Program-made: the position numbers and the translations under genes
Assembly: GCA_947258465.1 (NCBI GenBank)
Contig: CAMYIQ010000093.1
Location: 1 to 19,389, forward strand
Length of the DNA stretch: 19,389 nt
Reading direction: 5' to 3'
Source: an uncultured Erythrobacter sp.
GTDB taxonomy: Bacteria; Pseudomonadota; Alphaproteobacteria; Sphingomonadales; Sphingomonadaceae
In this document: positions 1-8,164 of the stretch, piece by piece
How positions within the stretch are numbered: the stretch's first letter is position 1
How the letters are laid out: every line of letters begins with the position of its first letter
Notes under the pieces: model-generated
What the model saw: only the letters and a program-made list of their open reading frames with translations
What the model was told of the DNA's origin: nothing
The model's database searches: none

Positions 1-1
1 C

Positions 2-1630
2 TGGGCGCGCGACGGCGCCCTCGGACGTCGGCCATCGCAGTCCGACCTCGACGCCATGCCGGCACACCAACGTCCGACGATGCGTGAGATGGGGCGCCGC
101 AGCGAACATGCCGAGCATCCGTTCAAGGCGATGCGAGCTGACGACGGGCATGGCGGTTCGCTGGCCGCCGCGCCGACTTGGGCGACATTGTGGGGCACGC
201 CGACGGTGCTCGTCATGCGCACGGGACAGAAGGACGTCATTACTGCCGCCTGTCCGCAGGCAATCGAACTTGGTCTTAGGCCGGGAATGGCCGCCGCGCA
301 TGCGCGTGCGCTGGTCGCCGACCTGGACGTCCGCGACGCCGAACCGGATGCCGACCGCGCGTTGCTCGATCGGCTTGCGCTGCACGCCGCGCGGCAATGG
401 ACACCGTCTGCCAGCGTAACCGGACCTGATGGGCTCTGGTTCGATCTCACCGGTACGACGCACCTGTTCGGCGGCGAGGATCGCTTCTGCCGCCGGCTGC
501 TTGCATTCCTGAAGCGACTCGGTTTCACGGCGAGGGTCGCAGTTGCCGGCACACCCGGCGCGGCGTACGCGCTCGCGCGGTTCGGCGGCACGGCGATCAC
601 GCTGATAGGGAGTGGCGAGGAAGCGCAGGCAATCGCTGAACTGCCGCTGGCCGCGCTCCGCCTCGAACCGGACGCTCTGGTTGTTGCAGCGCGGTTCGGG
701 CTGGAGCGGATTGCCGACCTCTATTCGATGCCGCGTGGGCCGCTCGCACGCCGGCTTGGCCTCAAGACGGTCGATCGCCTCGATCAGGCCCGCGGACTCG
801 TCGCCGAGCCGATCATTCCGGTGGTGCCGACCGAAGCACCGATCGTGACCCGCCGTCTGCTGGAACCGATCGGCACGCCCGAGAGCATCGCGCAGGTCAT
901 CGGCGATCTTGTCGACGATCTCGTCATCCTTCTCCGCGCCCGGGGTCTCGGCGCGCGCAACGTGCTGCTCATCGCCGACCGGGTTGACGGTGAAGCGCAG
1001 CGGCTCGGTGTCGGCGCGTCCCGAGCGACGCGCGACGATCGACACCTGAAGCGCATGTTCGGGCTGAAGATGACCGCACTCGATCCCGGTCTTGGCATTG
1101 AGGCGATGCACCTCGCCGTTCCTTTGTCCGAACCGCTCGGCGCGCAGATCACGGGCGCGCTCCTCGAAACCTCCGGCAAGGTGCGCGACCTCGCGCCGCT
1201 CGTCGATCAACTCGGTACGCGCGTTGGTGCATCGGCATTGTTCCGCATATCGAGCCAGGAGAGCGATGTGCCGGAGCGCGCGATGCGCCGTGTGCCGCCG
1301 CTCGCGAATCCACAAGGCTGGCCGGGCTGGAAACGCCCGGTGCGATTGCTCAAGCGGCCCGAACAGCTCTCCAACGTCGTCGCATTGCTCCCCGATCATC
1401 CGCCGCGTCGGTTCACCTGGCGACGGCAGAGCTACCGGGTCGTCGCAGGCGATGGCCCCGAGCGCGTCCATGGCGAGTGGTGGCGCTCGCCCAAGGAGAT
1501 GTGGGCGGTGCGCGACTATTTCCGGGTCGAGGCGGAGGGCGGCGCTCGCTTTTGGCTGTTTCGTCGCGGCGATGGTGTCCACGCACCGACTGGCGATCTC
1601 AGCTGGTACATGCACGGGATGTTCGGCTGA
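2..1630 (+). CDS. imuB: ImuB, Y-family polymerase-like mutasome protein (5' end outside the window)
   Basis: ImuB is a catalytically inactive Y-family polymerase relative that links DnaE2 to the sliding clamp during damage-induced mutagenesis. Numbered from the first in-frame ATG (base 56), the core GLRPGMAAAHARAL lies at residues 73-86 and GLWFDLTGTTHLFGGE at 126-141. The latter sits where active Y-family polymerases carry their catalytic SxDE-type acidic motif, which is absent, as expected for ImuB. The C-terminus (about 445-524) resembles the small DUF6504-type domain of alphaproteobacterial ImuB. The family's usual opening (LWxPxLxxDRL-like) is not seen after base 56. The frame stays open with GC-rich third positions to the left edge, so the gene probably begins outside the window. 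Its stop overlaps the dnaE2 start by one base (TGATG). A shorter protein starting at 56 is the alternative. Confidence 0.9.
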   Translation, partial: WARDGALGRRPSQSDLDAMPAHQRPTMREMGRRSEHAEHPFKAMRADDGHGGSLAAAPTWATLWGTPTVLVMRTGQKDVITAACPQAIELGLRPGMAAAHARALVADLDVRDAEPDADRALLDRLALHAARQWTPSASVTGPDGLWFDLTGTTHLFGGEDRFCRRLLAFLKRLGFTARVAVAGTPGAAYALARFGGTAITLIGSGEEAQAIAELPLAALRLEPDALVVAARFGLERIADLYSMPRGPLARRLGLKTVDRLDQARGLVAEPIIPVVPTEAPIVTRRLLEPIGTPESIAQVIGDLVDDLVILLRARGLGARNVLLIADRVDGEAQRLGVGASRATRDDRHLKRMFGLKMTALDPGLGIEAMHLAVPLSEPLGAQITGALLETSGKVRDLAPLVDQLGTRVGASALFRISSQESDVPERAMRRVPPLANPQGWPGWKRPVRLLKRPEQLSNVVALLPDHPPRRFTWRRQSYRVVAGDGPERVHGEWWRSPKEMWAVRDYFRVEAEGGARFWLFRRGDGVHAPTGDLSWYMHGMFG

Positions 1631-4600
1631 TGGCCACCTATGTGGAACTTCACGTCACGAGCCACTTCTCGTTTCTGCGCGGGACGTCCTCGCCCGAGGA
1701 ACTGTTCGCGGCTGCGGCCCTGCTCGGCCATAGCGCAATGGGGCTGGCGGACTGGAACACGGTTGCCGGCGTGGTGCGCGGATGGGAGGGCCAGAAAGCG
1801 ACCGGCGTGCGCATGATCCCGGGCGCCCGGGTCGATTTGGTCGATGGCCGCGCGCTGCTGCTCTATCCGCGCAACCGCGCGGCATGGTCGAGGCTGACCC
1901 GGTTGTTGTCGATCGGCAAGGGTCGCGGCGGCAAGGGCAAGTGCATCCTCAAATGGGCAGACATTGCGGCTCATGCCGATGAGATGGTCGGCATCCTCTT
2001 GCCCGACATGCCCGACGACATCACTCGCGATCATCTGCGCGAACTGCGCCGCGTGTTCGGCGCGTCCGGCTTTTGCGCGCTGTCGCTCCGGCGCCGGCCG
2101 GACGATGCCGAACGTCTGCACCGGCTCGACGCGCTGGCCCGTGCCAACGGTGTCCGGTCCGTTACGACGGGCGATATCCTCTATCACAGCTCGGAACGGC
2201 GGCCGCTTCAGGATGTGGTCAGCGCCATTCGCGAGAGATGCACGATCGACGAACTGGGCTTCCGGCGCGAACGCTTCATGGATCGCGACCTGAAATCCCC
2301 AGCGGAAATGGAGCGCCGCTTTGCGTCGTTCCCCGACGCGATCCAGGCCAGTGCCGACATCGCCGTGCAATGCACCTTCGACCTCGGCGAGATCCAGTAT
2401 CAGTATCCCTATGAGCAGGTGATCGAGGGACGGACCGCGCAGCAGGCACTGGCCGCGCTGACCGAGGAAGCGGCGGCGAAGAAGTTTCCCGAGGGCATCC
2501 CGCAACGCTACCGCGACCAGATCGACCATGAACTGACGCTAATCGGTCAGCTCGGCTACGCGCCCTATTTCCTGACGGTGAACTCGATTGTCGCCGAAAG
2601 CCGGCGGCGCGGCATCCTGTGCCAGGGCCGTGGGTCGGCCGCTAACAGCTGCGTCTGCTATCTGCTCGGCGTCACTTCGATTGATCCGATCCAGCATGAG
2701 CTGCTGTTCGAGCGGTTCGTGTCCGGCGAGCGCCGCGAACCGCCTGACATCGACGTCGATTTCGAACATGAGCGGCGCGAGGAGATCATCCAGTGGATCT
2801 ACGAGACCTACGGTCGCGATCGCTCGGCGCTGACCGCTGTCGTTACCCGCTACCGCACGCGCGGCGCGGTCGCCGAGGTCGGCAAAGCGCTCGGCCTGCC
2901 GCGCGACCTGACCAAGATGCTGACCGGCCTCGTCTGGGGCTGGAGCATGGACGGCATCCCGCAGGAACGGGTCGAGAGCCTTAATCTCAACGCGGAGGAT
3001 CATCGGCTCAAGCTGACGCTGGAGCTGGCCCGCCAGCTTATCGGCACGCCCCGCCATCTGTCGCAGCACCCCGGCGGGTTCGTGCTGACCCAGGACCGGC
3101 TCGACGATCTCGTCCCGATCGAGCCGGCACGCATGGAAGACCGTCAAATAATTGAATGGGATAAGGACGATATCGACGCGCTGAAGTTCATGAAGGTCGA
3201 TGTCCTCGGCCTCGGCATGCTCGGCTGCATGAACCGCGCCTTCAACCTGCTCGAACAGGACAAGGGGCTGAAGGTCACGATGGCCGACCTGCAGGACGAC
3301 GATCCCGACGTCTATGCGATGATCCAGAAGGCCGACACGTTGGGCGTCTTCCAGATCGAGTCCCGGGCGCAGATGTCGATGTTACCCCGCATGAAGCCGC
3401 GCGAATTCTACGATCTCGTCATCGAAGTGGCGATCGTCCGCCCCGGGCCGATTCAGGGCGATATGGTGCATCCCTATCTTCGCCGGCGAGAGGGCAAGGA
3501 GAAACCCGAATATCCCCGGCCCGAACTGCGGGCGGTGTTGGAAAAGACGCTCGGCGTCCCGCTCTTTCAGGAACAGGCCATGAAGGTGGCTGTCGTCGGC
3601 GCCGGGTTCACTCCCGTCGAGGCCGATCAGTTGCGCCGTGCAATGGCGACCTTCAAGCTCACGGGCGGCGTCAGCCATTTCTACGACAAACTCGTGGGCG
3701 GAATGGTAACGCGCGGCTACCCGAAGGACTTCGCCGAGCGCACGTTCAAGCAGATCGAGGGCTTCGGCTCCTACGGCTTCCCGGAGAGCCACGCGGCGTC
3801 GTTCGCCAAGATCGCCTATGCCTCATGCTGGATGAAGCATCATCATCCCGACGTGTTCTGCGCCGCGCTCCTGAACGCGCAGCCGATGGGCTTCTACGCC
3901 CCCGCGCAGATCGTGCAGGACGCCCGGAAGCACGGCGTCGAAATCCGCCCGGTCTCGATCAATCACAGCCACTGGGACTGCACGCTGGAGAAGAGCAACG
4001 GCAGCTACATGGCGGTTCGCCTCGGCTTTCGGCAGGTGACCGGTCTCGCCAATATTCACGGCGCGGCAATCGTCGCGGCACGCGGCCCATCACCCTATGA
4101 CAGCGTCGAGGAGGTTTGGCGGCGCGCTGGCACGCCCCGCGCCGCGATCGAACGGCTCGCAGAGGCCGATGCGTTTCAGTGCCTCGCCGAGGATCGACGG
4201 CAGGGACTATGGAAGGTCAAAGGGCTTGGCGAAGCGCCGCTGCCGCTGTTCGCCGCGGCCGATGCGCGCGAGGGCGGGTTCTCACCCGAGGGCATCGAGC
4301 CCGGCGTAGCACTCAAGGCGATGTCGGCCGGGCGCGAAGTGGTCGAAGACTATCGCTCGCTCCAACTGTCGCTGCGCGGCCACCCGCTCCAGTTCCTGCG
4401 TAGCCAGCTAGACGACATGCGAATCGTGAAGTGTGCCGACATCACGAACATCCGTGACGGCCGCAATATCGAGGTCGCGGGGGTCATCCTCGTCCGCCAG
4501 CGGCCGGGCTCGGCGAAGGGCGTGCTGTTCGTGACGATCGAAGACGAAACCGGGGTCGCTCAGGGCATTCTCTGGCCCGATCGGTTCGAGATTTACCGCC

Positions 4601-4890
4601 GGCAGGTCATGTCGGCGTCAATGATCGCGATGCGCGGCCGGCTTCAAAAGGAAGGCGAGGTCATTCACATCATCTGCGACCGGATCACCGATCACGACGA
4701 TATGCTGCGCTCGATCGCGCGCATGGATTTTGCGGTCCGCCCGAGCCACGGCGACGGTGCGACCAACGGCGGCAGTCCCGATCCGCGCGATCCGGGTTTT
4801 CCGAAGGGACGGACGCTGTCCTATCGCCCATTCAATCTGGTGCTAGACGAGGAAGAGATGATGCGCATCCGCAGCCATGATTTCCACTAA
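1630..4890 (+). CDS. dnaE2: DnaE2, error-prone DNA polymerase III alpha subunit
   Basis: DnaE2 is the translesion C-family polymerase that works with ImuA/ImuB in SOS mutagenesis. The protein has 1086 residues, normal for the family. It opens with the PHP-domain signature ELHVTSHFSFLRG. The polymerase active site is visible as PPDIDVDF (371-378), with D375 and D377 matching the catalytic aspartates of E. coli DnaE, and a third candidate acid is D524 in KVDVLGLGML. A C-terminal OB-fold segment (about 945-1030) and the ending RIRSHDFH are typical of DnaE2. An open frame extends upstream to 1477 inside imuB, but the ATG at 1630 begins the conserved MATYVELHVTSH sequence and couples to the imuB stop, so it is chosen. 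The complete active site suggests a functional enzyme. Induction is probably through LexA from a promoter upstream of the window. Confidence 0.97.
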   Translation: MATYVELHVTSHFSFLRGTSSPEELFAAAALLGHSAMGLADWNTVAGVVRGWEGQKATGVRMIPGARVDLVDGRALLLYPRNRAAWSRLTRLLSIGKGRGGKGKCILKWADIAAHADEMVGILLPDMPDDITRDHLRELRRVFGASGFCALSLRRRPDDAERLHRLDALARANGVRSVTTGDILYHSSERRPLQDVVSAIRERCTIDELGFRRERFMDRDLKSPAEMERRFASFPDAIQASADIAVQCTFDLGEIQYQYPYEQVIEGRTAQQALAALTEEAAAKKFPEGIPQRYRDQIDHELTLIGQLGYAPYFLTVNSIVAESRRRGILCQGRGSAANSCVCYLLGVTSIDPIQHELLFERFVSGERREPPDIDVDFEHERREEIIQWIYETYGRDRSALTAVVTRYRTRGAVAEVGKALGLPRDLTKMLTGLVWGWSMDGIPQERVESLNLNAEDHRLKLTLELARQLIGTPRHLSQHPGGFVLTQDRLDDLVPIEPARMEDRQIIEWDKDDIDALKFMKVDVLGLGMLGCMNRAFNLLEQDKGLKVTMADLQDDDPDVYAMIQKADTLGVFQIESRAQMSMLPRMKPREFYDLVIEVAIVRPGPIQGDMVHPYLRRREGKEKPEYPRPELRAVLEKTLGVPLFQEQAMKVAVVGAGFTPVEADQLRRAMATFKLTGGVSHFYDKLVGGMVTRGYPKDFAERTFKQIEGFGSYGFPESHAASFAKIAYASCWMKHHHPDVFCAALLNAQPMGFYAPAQIVQDARKHGVEIRPVSINHSHWDCTLEKSNGSYMAVRLGFRQVTGLANIHGAAIVAARGPSPYDSVEEVWRRAGTPRAAIERLAEADAFQCLAEDRRQGLWKVKGLGEAPLPLFAAADAREGGFSPEGIEPGVALKAMSAGREVVEDYRSLQLSLRGHPLQFLRSQLDDMRIVKCADITNIRDGRNIEVAGVILVRQRPGSAKGVLFVTIEDETGVAQGILWPDRFEIYRRQVMSASMIAMRGRLQKEGEVIHIICDRITDHDDMLRSIARMDFAVRPSHGDGATNGGSPDPRDPGFPKGRTLSYRPFNLVLDEEEMMRIRSHDFH

Positions 4891-5149
4891 GTGCGATGCG
4901 CGCGCCGCCGGCACGATCACGAGAGCGCTCAACGTCCTTCGCGAGGCGGCAGCCGGGCGCGACCAGGCGCAGACGCGCGGCGTGGCGCTGGCACTGTGGG
5001 ATCTGCGCCCATGGTGTCCGGACGACTGGCTCGTCAACTTCTGGGAGGCGGCGGGGTCAGACCACGACATCGGGCGCAGCCAGGGTCTGCACGCCGCCTA
5101 TAACGGCATCGTACGACAGGTTCGCAGCGGCGGCGGAGCTGTGAAATGA
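4877..5149 (+). CDS. Small conserved-looking protein of unknown function (90 aa)
   Basis: I do not recognise a named family. The protein is small, soluble and mostly helical in appearance, with no signal peptide or membrane segment. The most distinctive stretch is LWDLRPWCPDDWLVNFWEAA (residues about 41-60), rich in Trp and acidic residues, followed by DHDIGRSQGLHAAYNGI. It looks like a real gene because its start lies 14 bases inside the end of dnaE2, its stop overlaps the next start (ATGA), and the amino-acid pattern looks like a folded protein rather than an arginine-rich shadow frame. Its place between dnaE2 and a nuclease-like gene suggests co-expression with the DNA-damage response. A role in repair is only inference. 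Confidence 0.7.
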   Translation: MISTKCDARAAGTITRALNVLREAAAGRDQAQTRGVALALWDLRPWCPDDWLVNFWEAAGSDHDIGRSQGLHAAYNGIVRQVRSGGGAVK

Positions 5150-5583
5150 GCGCCTACGCGACCTATATTGGATGCCCCATGCGCTTTTCTGTCAGCCTTA
5201 CCGCCTTGATCGCCATTGCGTGGGCATCGCCCGCGCTCGCCGATCCTTGCGAAGGCGCTCTGCCGGCGAAGGGCACTACCTTCTCAGGCGTCGTCCGCTA
5301 TGTCGGCGACGGTGATGGACTTTGCGTCGGTCCCGCTGGTCGGCCCGACCGCTGGATCGAAATCCGTCTGGCGGACTTCTACGCACCTGAGCTGAACGAA
5401 CCGGGTGGCGCCGCAGCCAAGCGTCGTCTTGCACAAATTGCCATGGGCAAGGTGCTGAGCTGTCGCGCCGGTCGGCGCAGCTATGATCGCATCGTCGCGA
5501 CCTGCACGCTGAGCGGGCGTCCACTGGGCTACCTCCTGCGCGCCGCCGGCGGCGTGGAGGGTGGTCGGGGACGGTCGCGGTGA
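5146..5583 (+). CDS. Secreted staphylococcal-nuclease-like (TNase/SNase) protein
   Basis: This is a thermonuclease-fold protein of 145 residues, probably exported to the periplasm. A signal peptide is visible at residues 12-32 (hydrophobic core SLTALIAIAWAS, cleavage after ALA). The nuclease domain follows: GDGDG (D55, D57), IRLADF (R74), APE (E82) and YDRIVA (R115). These correspond to the calcium-binding acids and catalytic Arg/Glu of staphylococcal nuclease, so activity is plausible. Cysteines 35, 60, 106 and 120 could form disulfides after export. The start is ambiguous. ATG 5146 has a GGAG seven bases upstream and overlaps the previous stop, while ATG 5179 (residue 12) gives a more canonical signal peptide. 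The stop overlaps the GTG of the alkB-like gene. An exported nuclease inside a repair operon is unusual. It could instead be a catalytically weak homologue. Confidence 0.82.
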   Translation: MSAYATYIGCPMRFSVSLTALIAIAWASPALADPCEGALPAKGTTFSGVVRYVGDGDGLCVGPAGRPDRWIEIRLADFYAPELNEPGGAAAKRRLAQIAMGKVLSCRAGRRSYDRIVATCTLSGRPLGYLLRAAGGVEGGRGRSR

Positions 5584-6158
5584 ACGCTATGCTTGACCTG
5601 TTCGACGCGCCCGCCGTCGCTGGCCTCGCAATGCGCGGTGACATCATCTCGGCGGCCGAGGAAGCCGCGTTGATCGCGCATATCGACGATACCGACCTCA
5701 GCCCATTCCGCTTTCAGCAATGGACAGGTAAGCGGCTGACCCGGTCCTATGGCTGGAGCTACGATTTTGCGACGGGCGCGTTCGCGCCGACCGACCCAAT
5801 GCCTGACTGGCTCGATGACATCCGGCAACGCGCAGCAGGCTTCGCCGACCTCGATCCTGATCAACTCGTTCAGGCGCTGCTGATCCGCTACGATCCCGGC
5901 GCCGGGATTGGATGGCATAAGGACCGGCCGGTGTTCGAGCATGTCGTCGGCATCTCGCTCGGGCACGCGGCGACCTTGCGACTGCGCCGGCGGAGCGACC
6001 GTGGGTTCGAGCGGGCCAAAGCCGATCTTGCACCGCGCTCGATCTACCATTTGTCCGGCGAAGTGCGGCACCAATGGGAGCATAGCATCGCGCCCATCGA
6101 ACAGCCGCGCTGGTCGATCACGCTCCGGAGCCTTGCCGACCAAAGCCGCAAGGCATGA
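5580..6158 (+). CDS. alkB: AlkB-family alpha-ketoglutarate-dependent dioxygenase
   Basis: AlkB-family enzymes oxidatively remove alkyl groups from nucleobases using Fe(II), O2 and 2-oxoglutarate. The protein has 192 residues, in the short range for the family. The iron triad is complete: H113 and D115 in GWHKDRP and H168 in RHQWEHS. R177 and R183 in RWSITLR match the arginine spacing of the E. coli AlkB RYNLTFR motif, which binds 2-oxoglutarate. The nucleotide-recognition lid region precedes it (about 40-75). GTG 5580 is chosen because it forms a GTGA overlap with the upstream stop; ATG 5589 is an alternative. The downstream gene overlaps through ATGA. It may be nearer to the ALKBH2-type subgroup than to classical E. 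coli AlkB, so the symbol describes the family. Co-transcription with dnaE2 fits a role in DNA damage. Confidence 0.93.
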   Translation: MNAMLDLFDAPAVAGLAMRGDIISAAEEAALIAHIDDTDLSPFRFQQWTGKRLTRSYGWSYDFATGAFAPTDPMPDWLDDIRQRAAGFADLDPDQLVQALLIRYDPGAGIGWHKDRPVFEHVVGISLGHAATLRLRRRSDRGFERAKADLAPRSIYHLSGEVRHQWEHSIAPIEQPRWSITLRSLADQSRKA

Positions 6159-6490
6159 GCAAGGACTCCTATCCGACGACACCTGACGGGCGATATTTCG
6201 TGGTTCGCGGGCGACTGTGGCGGGCGAGCAATCCGGCACTCGAACCCGATGTGCGTGAACGCCTTGTCCACGAATTGATGGCCGCCCGCCGCGCGGTCGG
6301 CGTTGCCAAGCGAAGTGGCGATAGCGCGGCGGAGGCGGCAGCCCATGACGCGGTCGATCGCGCGAAAGTTGCCCTCGGCGAGCGCGGTCCGGTCTGGTGG
6401 GAAGACGGTGCTCCCGATCTGAACCGCCACCTCGCCCGTACCGGGCCTTACGCGGATTGGTATGCGAGCCTCACGGACGCCCGATCCTGA
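6155..6490 (+). CDS. Conserved hypothetical protein (111 aa)
   Basis: This is a small soluble protein of unknown function. It starts with a short beta-like segment, TPDGRYFVVRGRLWRASNP (residues about 9-27), continues with a charged helix that includes LMAARRAVGVAKRSGD, and ends with GPVWWEDGAPDLNRHLARTG and a Trp/Tyr-rich tail. I have a general memory of similar proteins in alphaproteobacteria, but no function is known to me. The ATG overlaps the alkB-like stop (ATGA), making it the last gene of the repair operon. No signal peptide, membrane segment or catalytic motif is evident. The 213 bases after it, before the convergent RES gene, hold no gene. Confidence 0.85.
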   Translation: MSKDSYPTTPDGRYFVVRGRLWRASNPALEPDVRERLVHELMAARRAVGVAKRSGDSAAEAAAHDAVDRAKVALGERGPVWWEDGAPDLNRHLARTGPYADWYASLTDARS

Positions 6491-6703
6491 ACGGACGGGG
6501 AACGCGATGACCGGATAACCTGCCAACCGTTACGGCACCAGTCGACCACAGCCGGTCGCTCGCTTCTGGCTGCGTGAACGTCGTAATCTGACAAAAGTGG
6601 TCGTTCGGGTTGGGTCAGGCCGATCATGGCGCGCTGAACGAACGGCGTCAGCCGGAGAACGATGGCCGCTAGAACGATGCGGCGCTGGTGCTTAGGTCAG
6701 ACG

Positions 6704-8161
6704 TCAAAAATCCTGCGCACCGCGCAGTTTCGAGGGCCGCTTCTCGGTCCGGTGGCGGCGAACATCGAATGTCTCGGTGCAAAACTTGATGGATTCGACA
6801 TGATGAACCTGGAGCGTATTCATGACGACCGCCAGGGCCGGCTCGCGATCATCGCCCGGATCGGCGAAAGGGTCGAGATAGGTGGCAGGCCAGAATTGCC
6901 CGCCTGGGGCCGGCTTTGGCGGCTCGGGCGGGGGCACGCTCTCGGACACCCAGTAATCTGGTGACGGTCCATCCTCGTCGAAGGATCCTAGCATCGCCGA
7001 CACTTCTGAGCCAGGGGGGAGGTCGATGTTTCTGACCCGCGATGCGCGCCTGAACAGGACGACATTCTGGTGATCGCCCCGCTGCTGTACGGATGGATAG
7101 AGGAGGCCGTCGAGGTTCAGGTCGCGCTTTGCCGCTAGATAGTCGGCTATGACTTGGGTGATCAGATATTCGGTCGGCTCGTCATCGGGCATGACCGGCA
7201 TCGTCATGCGGGCGCTGAGGCTCTCCATGAACTTTGCCAGTTCCAGCCTGCCCATATAGCCGGGGTCGAAGATGCTCCCTTCGACATAGACGGAGCGAAG
7301 CGCATCGATGTCGAGCAGGCGCAGAGGCCTTATGACATCGAATTTCCCCACGAGCACGCGGCTGCCGACCGGCGGCCGGACCTCAGACAAGGCCGAATCT
7401 TCAAGAGTGGCGCCGTAGAACAGCGATACGCCGCGCGCGTTCATCCGGCCGCCGACCGCTACGGCGCTCGGCGGTGGTCCGAGCTCGCGGTCGGGGCGCT
7501 CGAGCGCGGCGCCGAGCTTGTCGTCCGAATGGAACACGCGAGCGCGACTGAACTGCTCGAGCTCGGTGAGCGGCCCCGCATGGCGGATCACGCCCCGCCC
7601 GTCGCGCGTGCGAAAGCCTTCGATGCCGGTGAAGATGCGATCGAGGAGGCTTTCGGCGACCTTGTTGAAGAACCGCGTCTCGCCTTTCAATGACCGCTCC
7701 AGATTGCGCCATTCGAGCTGAAACTCGATATCGTTCGGGCCTCTGCGCTCATAGTAGCTCTCGGGATCGAACTCGCATTCCTCGCCGGCCATGTGCGCGT
7801 CCCAGTCGCCATGCTCATCAGCGAGGATGTCGAGAATTTCCTGCGCCACATCCTCCTCGATCGAGGCCGCACCCTGGATCGCCTCCAAGACCGGCTCGCC
7901 GTCTCGCTCCCATTCATAGCTGCTCTCGCGGTCGCCGAGCATCGCCGATTGGAAAGCGTCCGGTTGATCGGAGGTCCGGGTGTAGTGCGCCTCAAAAGCG
8001 CTGCTCACCCACCCGGCCAAATCCGTGATGCTGACGACGGAACTATCATGGCCGCAGAAAGAGCATTCGCGCTCTTCGCCGCTCGCTATGATCTCGGCCT
8101 TGAGATAGGCTTCGCCAACACAGTCGGCGCAGACGACACGCTCCTCCTCGTCGGCAGCCAT
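6704..8161 (-). CDS. RES-domain protein with zinc-finger HEPN/RES N-terminal domain
   Basis: RES proteins in characterised cases are NAD+ phosphorylases or ADP-ribosyltransferases that act as toxins. This 485-residue protein starts with two CxxC knuckles (C11/C14 and C33/C36), typical of the HEPN_RES_NTD1-type domain, then an acidic helical region (about 45-200). The RES core runs from about 235 to 375: GGRMNARG (R239), LFYGA (Y249), LSEVR (E260) and LDGLLYPSVQQRGDHQNVVLF (S357, N366), covering the conserved R, Y, E, S and N positions. A proline-rich linker at about 409-420 and a roughly 60-residue tail follow. It is the third gene of the block and starts three bases after the TIR stop. A solo RES toxin would normally pair with a Xre-type antitoxin, and none is present here. 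The catalytic role is inferred from the family. Confidence 0.88.
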   Translation of the reverse strand: MAADEEERVVCADCVGEAYLKAEIIASGEERECSFCGHDSSVVSITDLAGWVSSAFEAHYTRTSDQPDAFQSAMLGDRESSYEWERDGEPVLEAIQGAASIEEDVAQEILDILADEHGDWDAHMAGEECEFDPESYYERRGPNDIEFQLEWRNLERSLKGETRFFNKVAESLLDRIFTGIEGFRTRDGRGVIRHAGPLTELEQFSRARVFHSDDKLGAALERPDRELGPPPSAVAVGGRMNARGVSLFYGATLEDSALSEVRPPVGSRVLVGKFDVIRPLRLLDIDALRSVYVEGSIFDPGYMGRLELAKFMESLSARMTMPVMPDDEPTEYLITQVIADYLAAKRDLNLDGLLYPSVQQRGDHQNVVLFRRASRVRNIDLPPGSEVSAMLGSFDEDGPSPDYWVSESVPPPEPPKPAPGGQFWPATYLDPFADPGDDREPALAVVMNTLQVHHVESIKFCTETFDVRRHRTEKRPSKLRGAQDF

Positions 8162-8164
8162 CGA

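Noticed and set aside
1477..1629. Upstream in-frame extension of dnaE2 from 1477
   Set aside because: It lies wholly inside imuB in another frame, and the conserved DnaE2 N-terminus begins at the ATG 1630 coupled to the imuB stop.
1516..2529. 337-codon minus-strand open frame
   Set aside because: Antisense to imuB/dnaE2, with no family motif; it is a shadow of high-GC coding DNA.
6491..6703. Possible LexA box from clustered GAAC repeats near 6640-6695
   Set aside because: The spacing does not fit GAAC-N7-GAAC and the site lies between convergent 3' ends.
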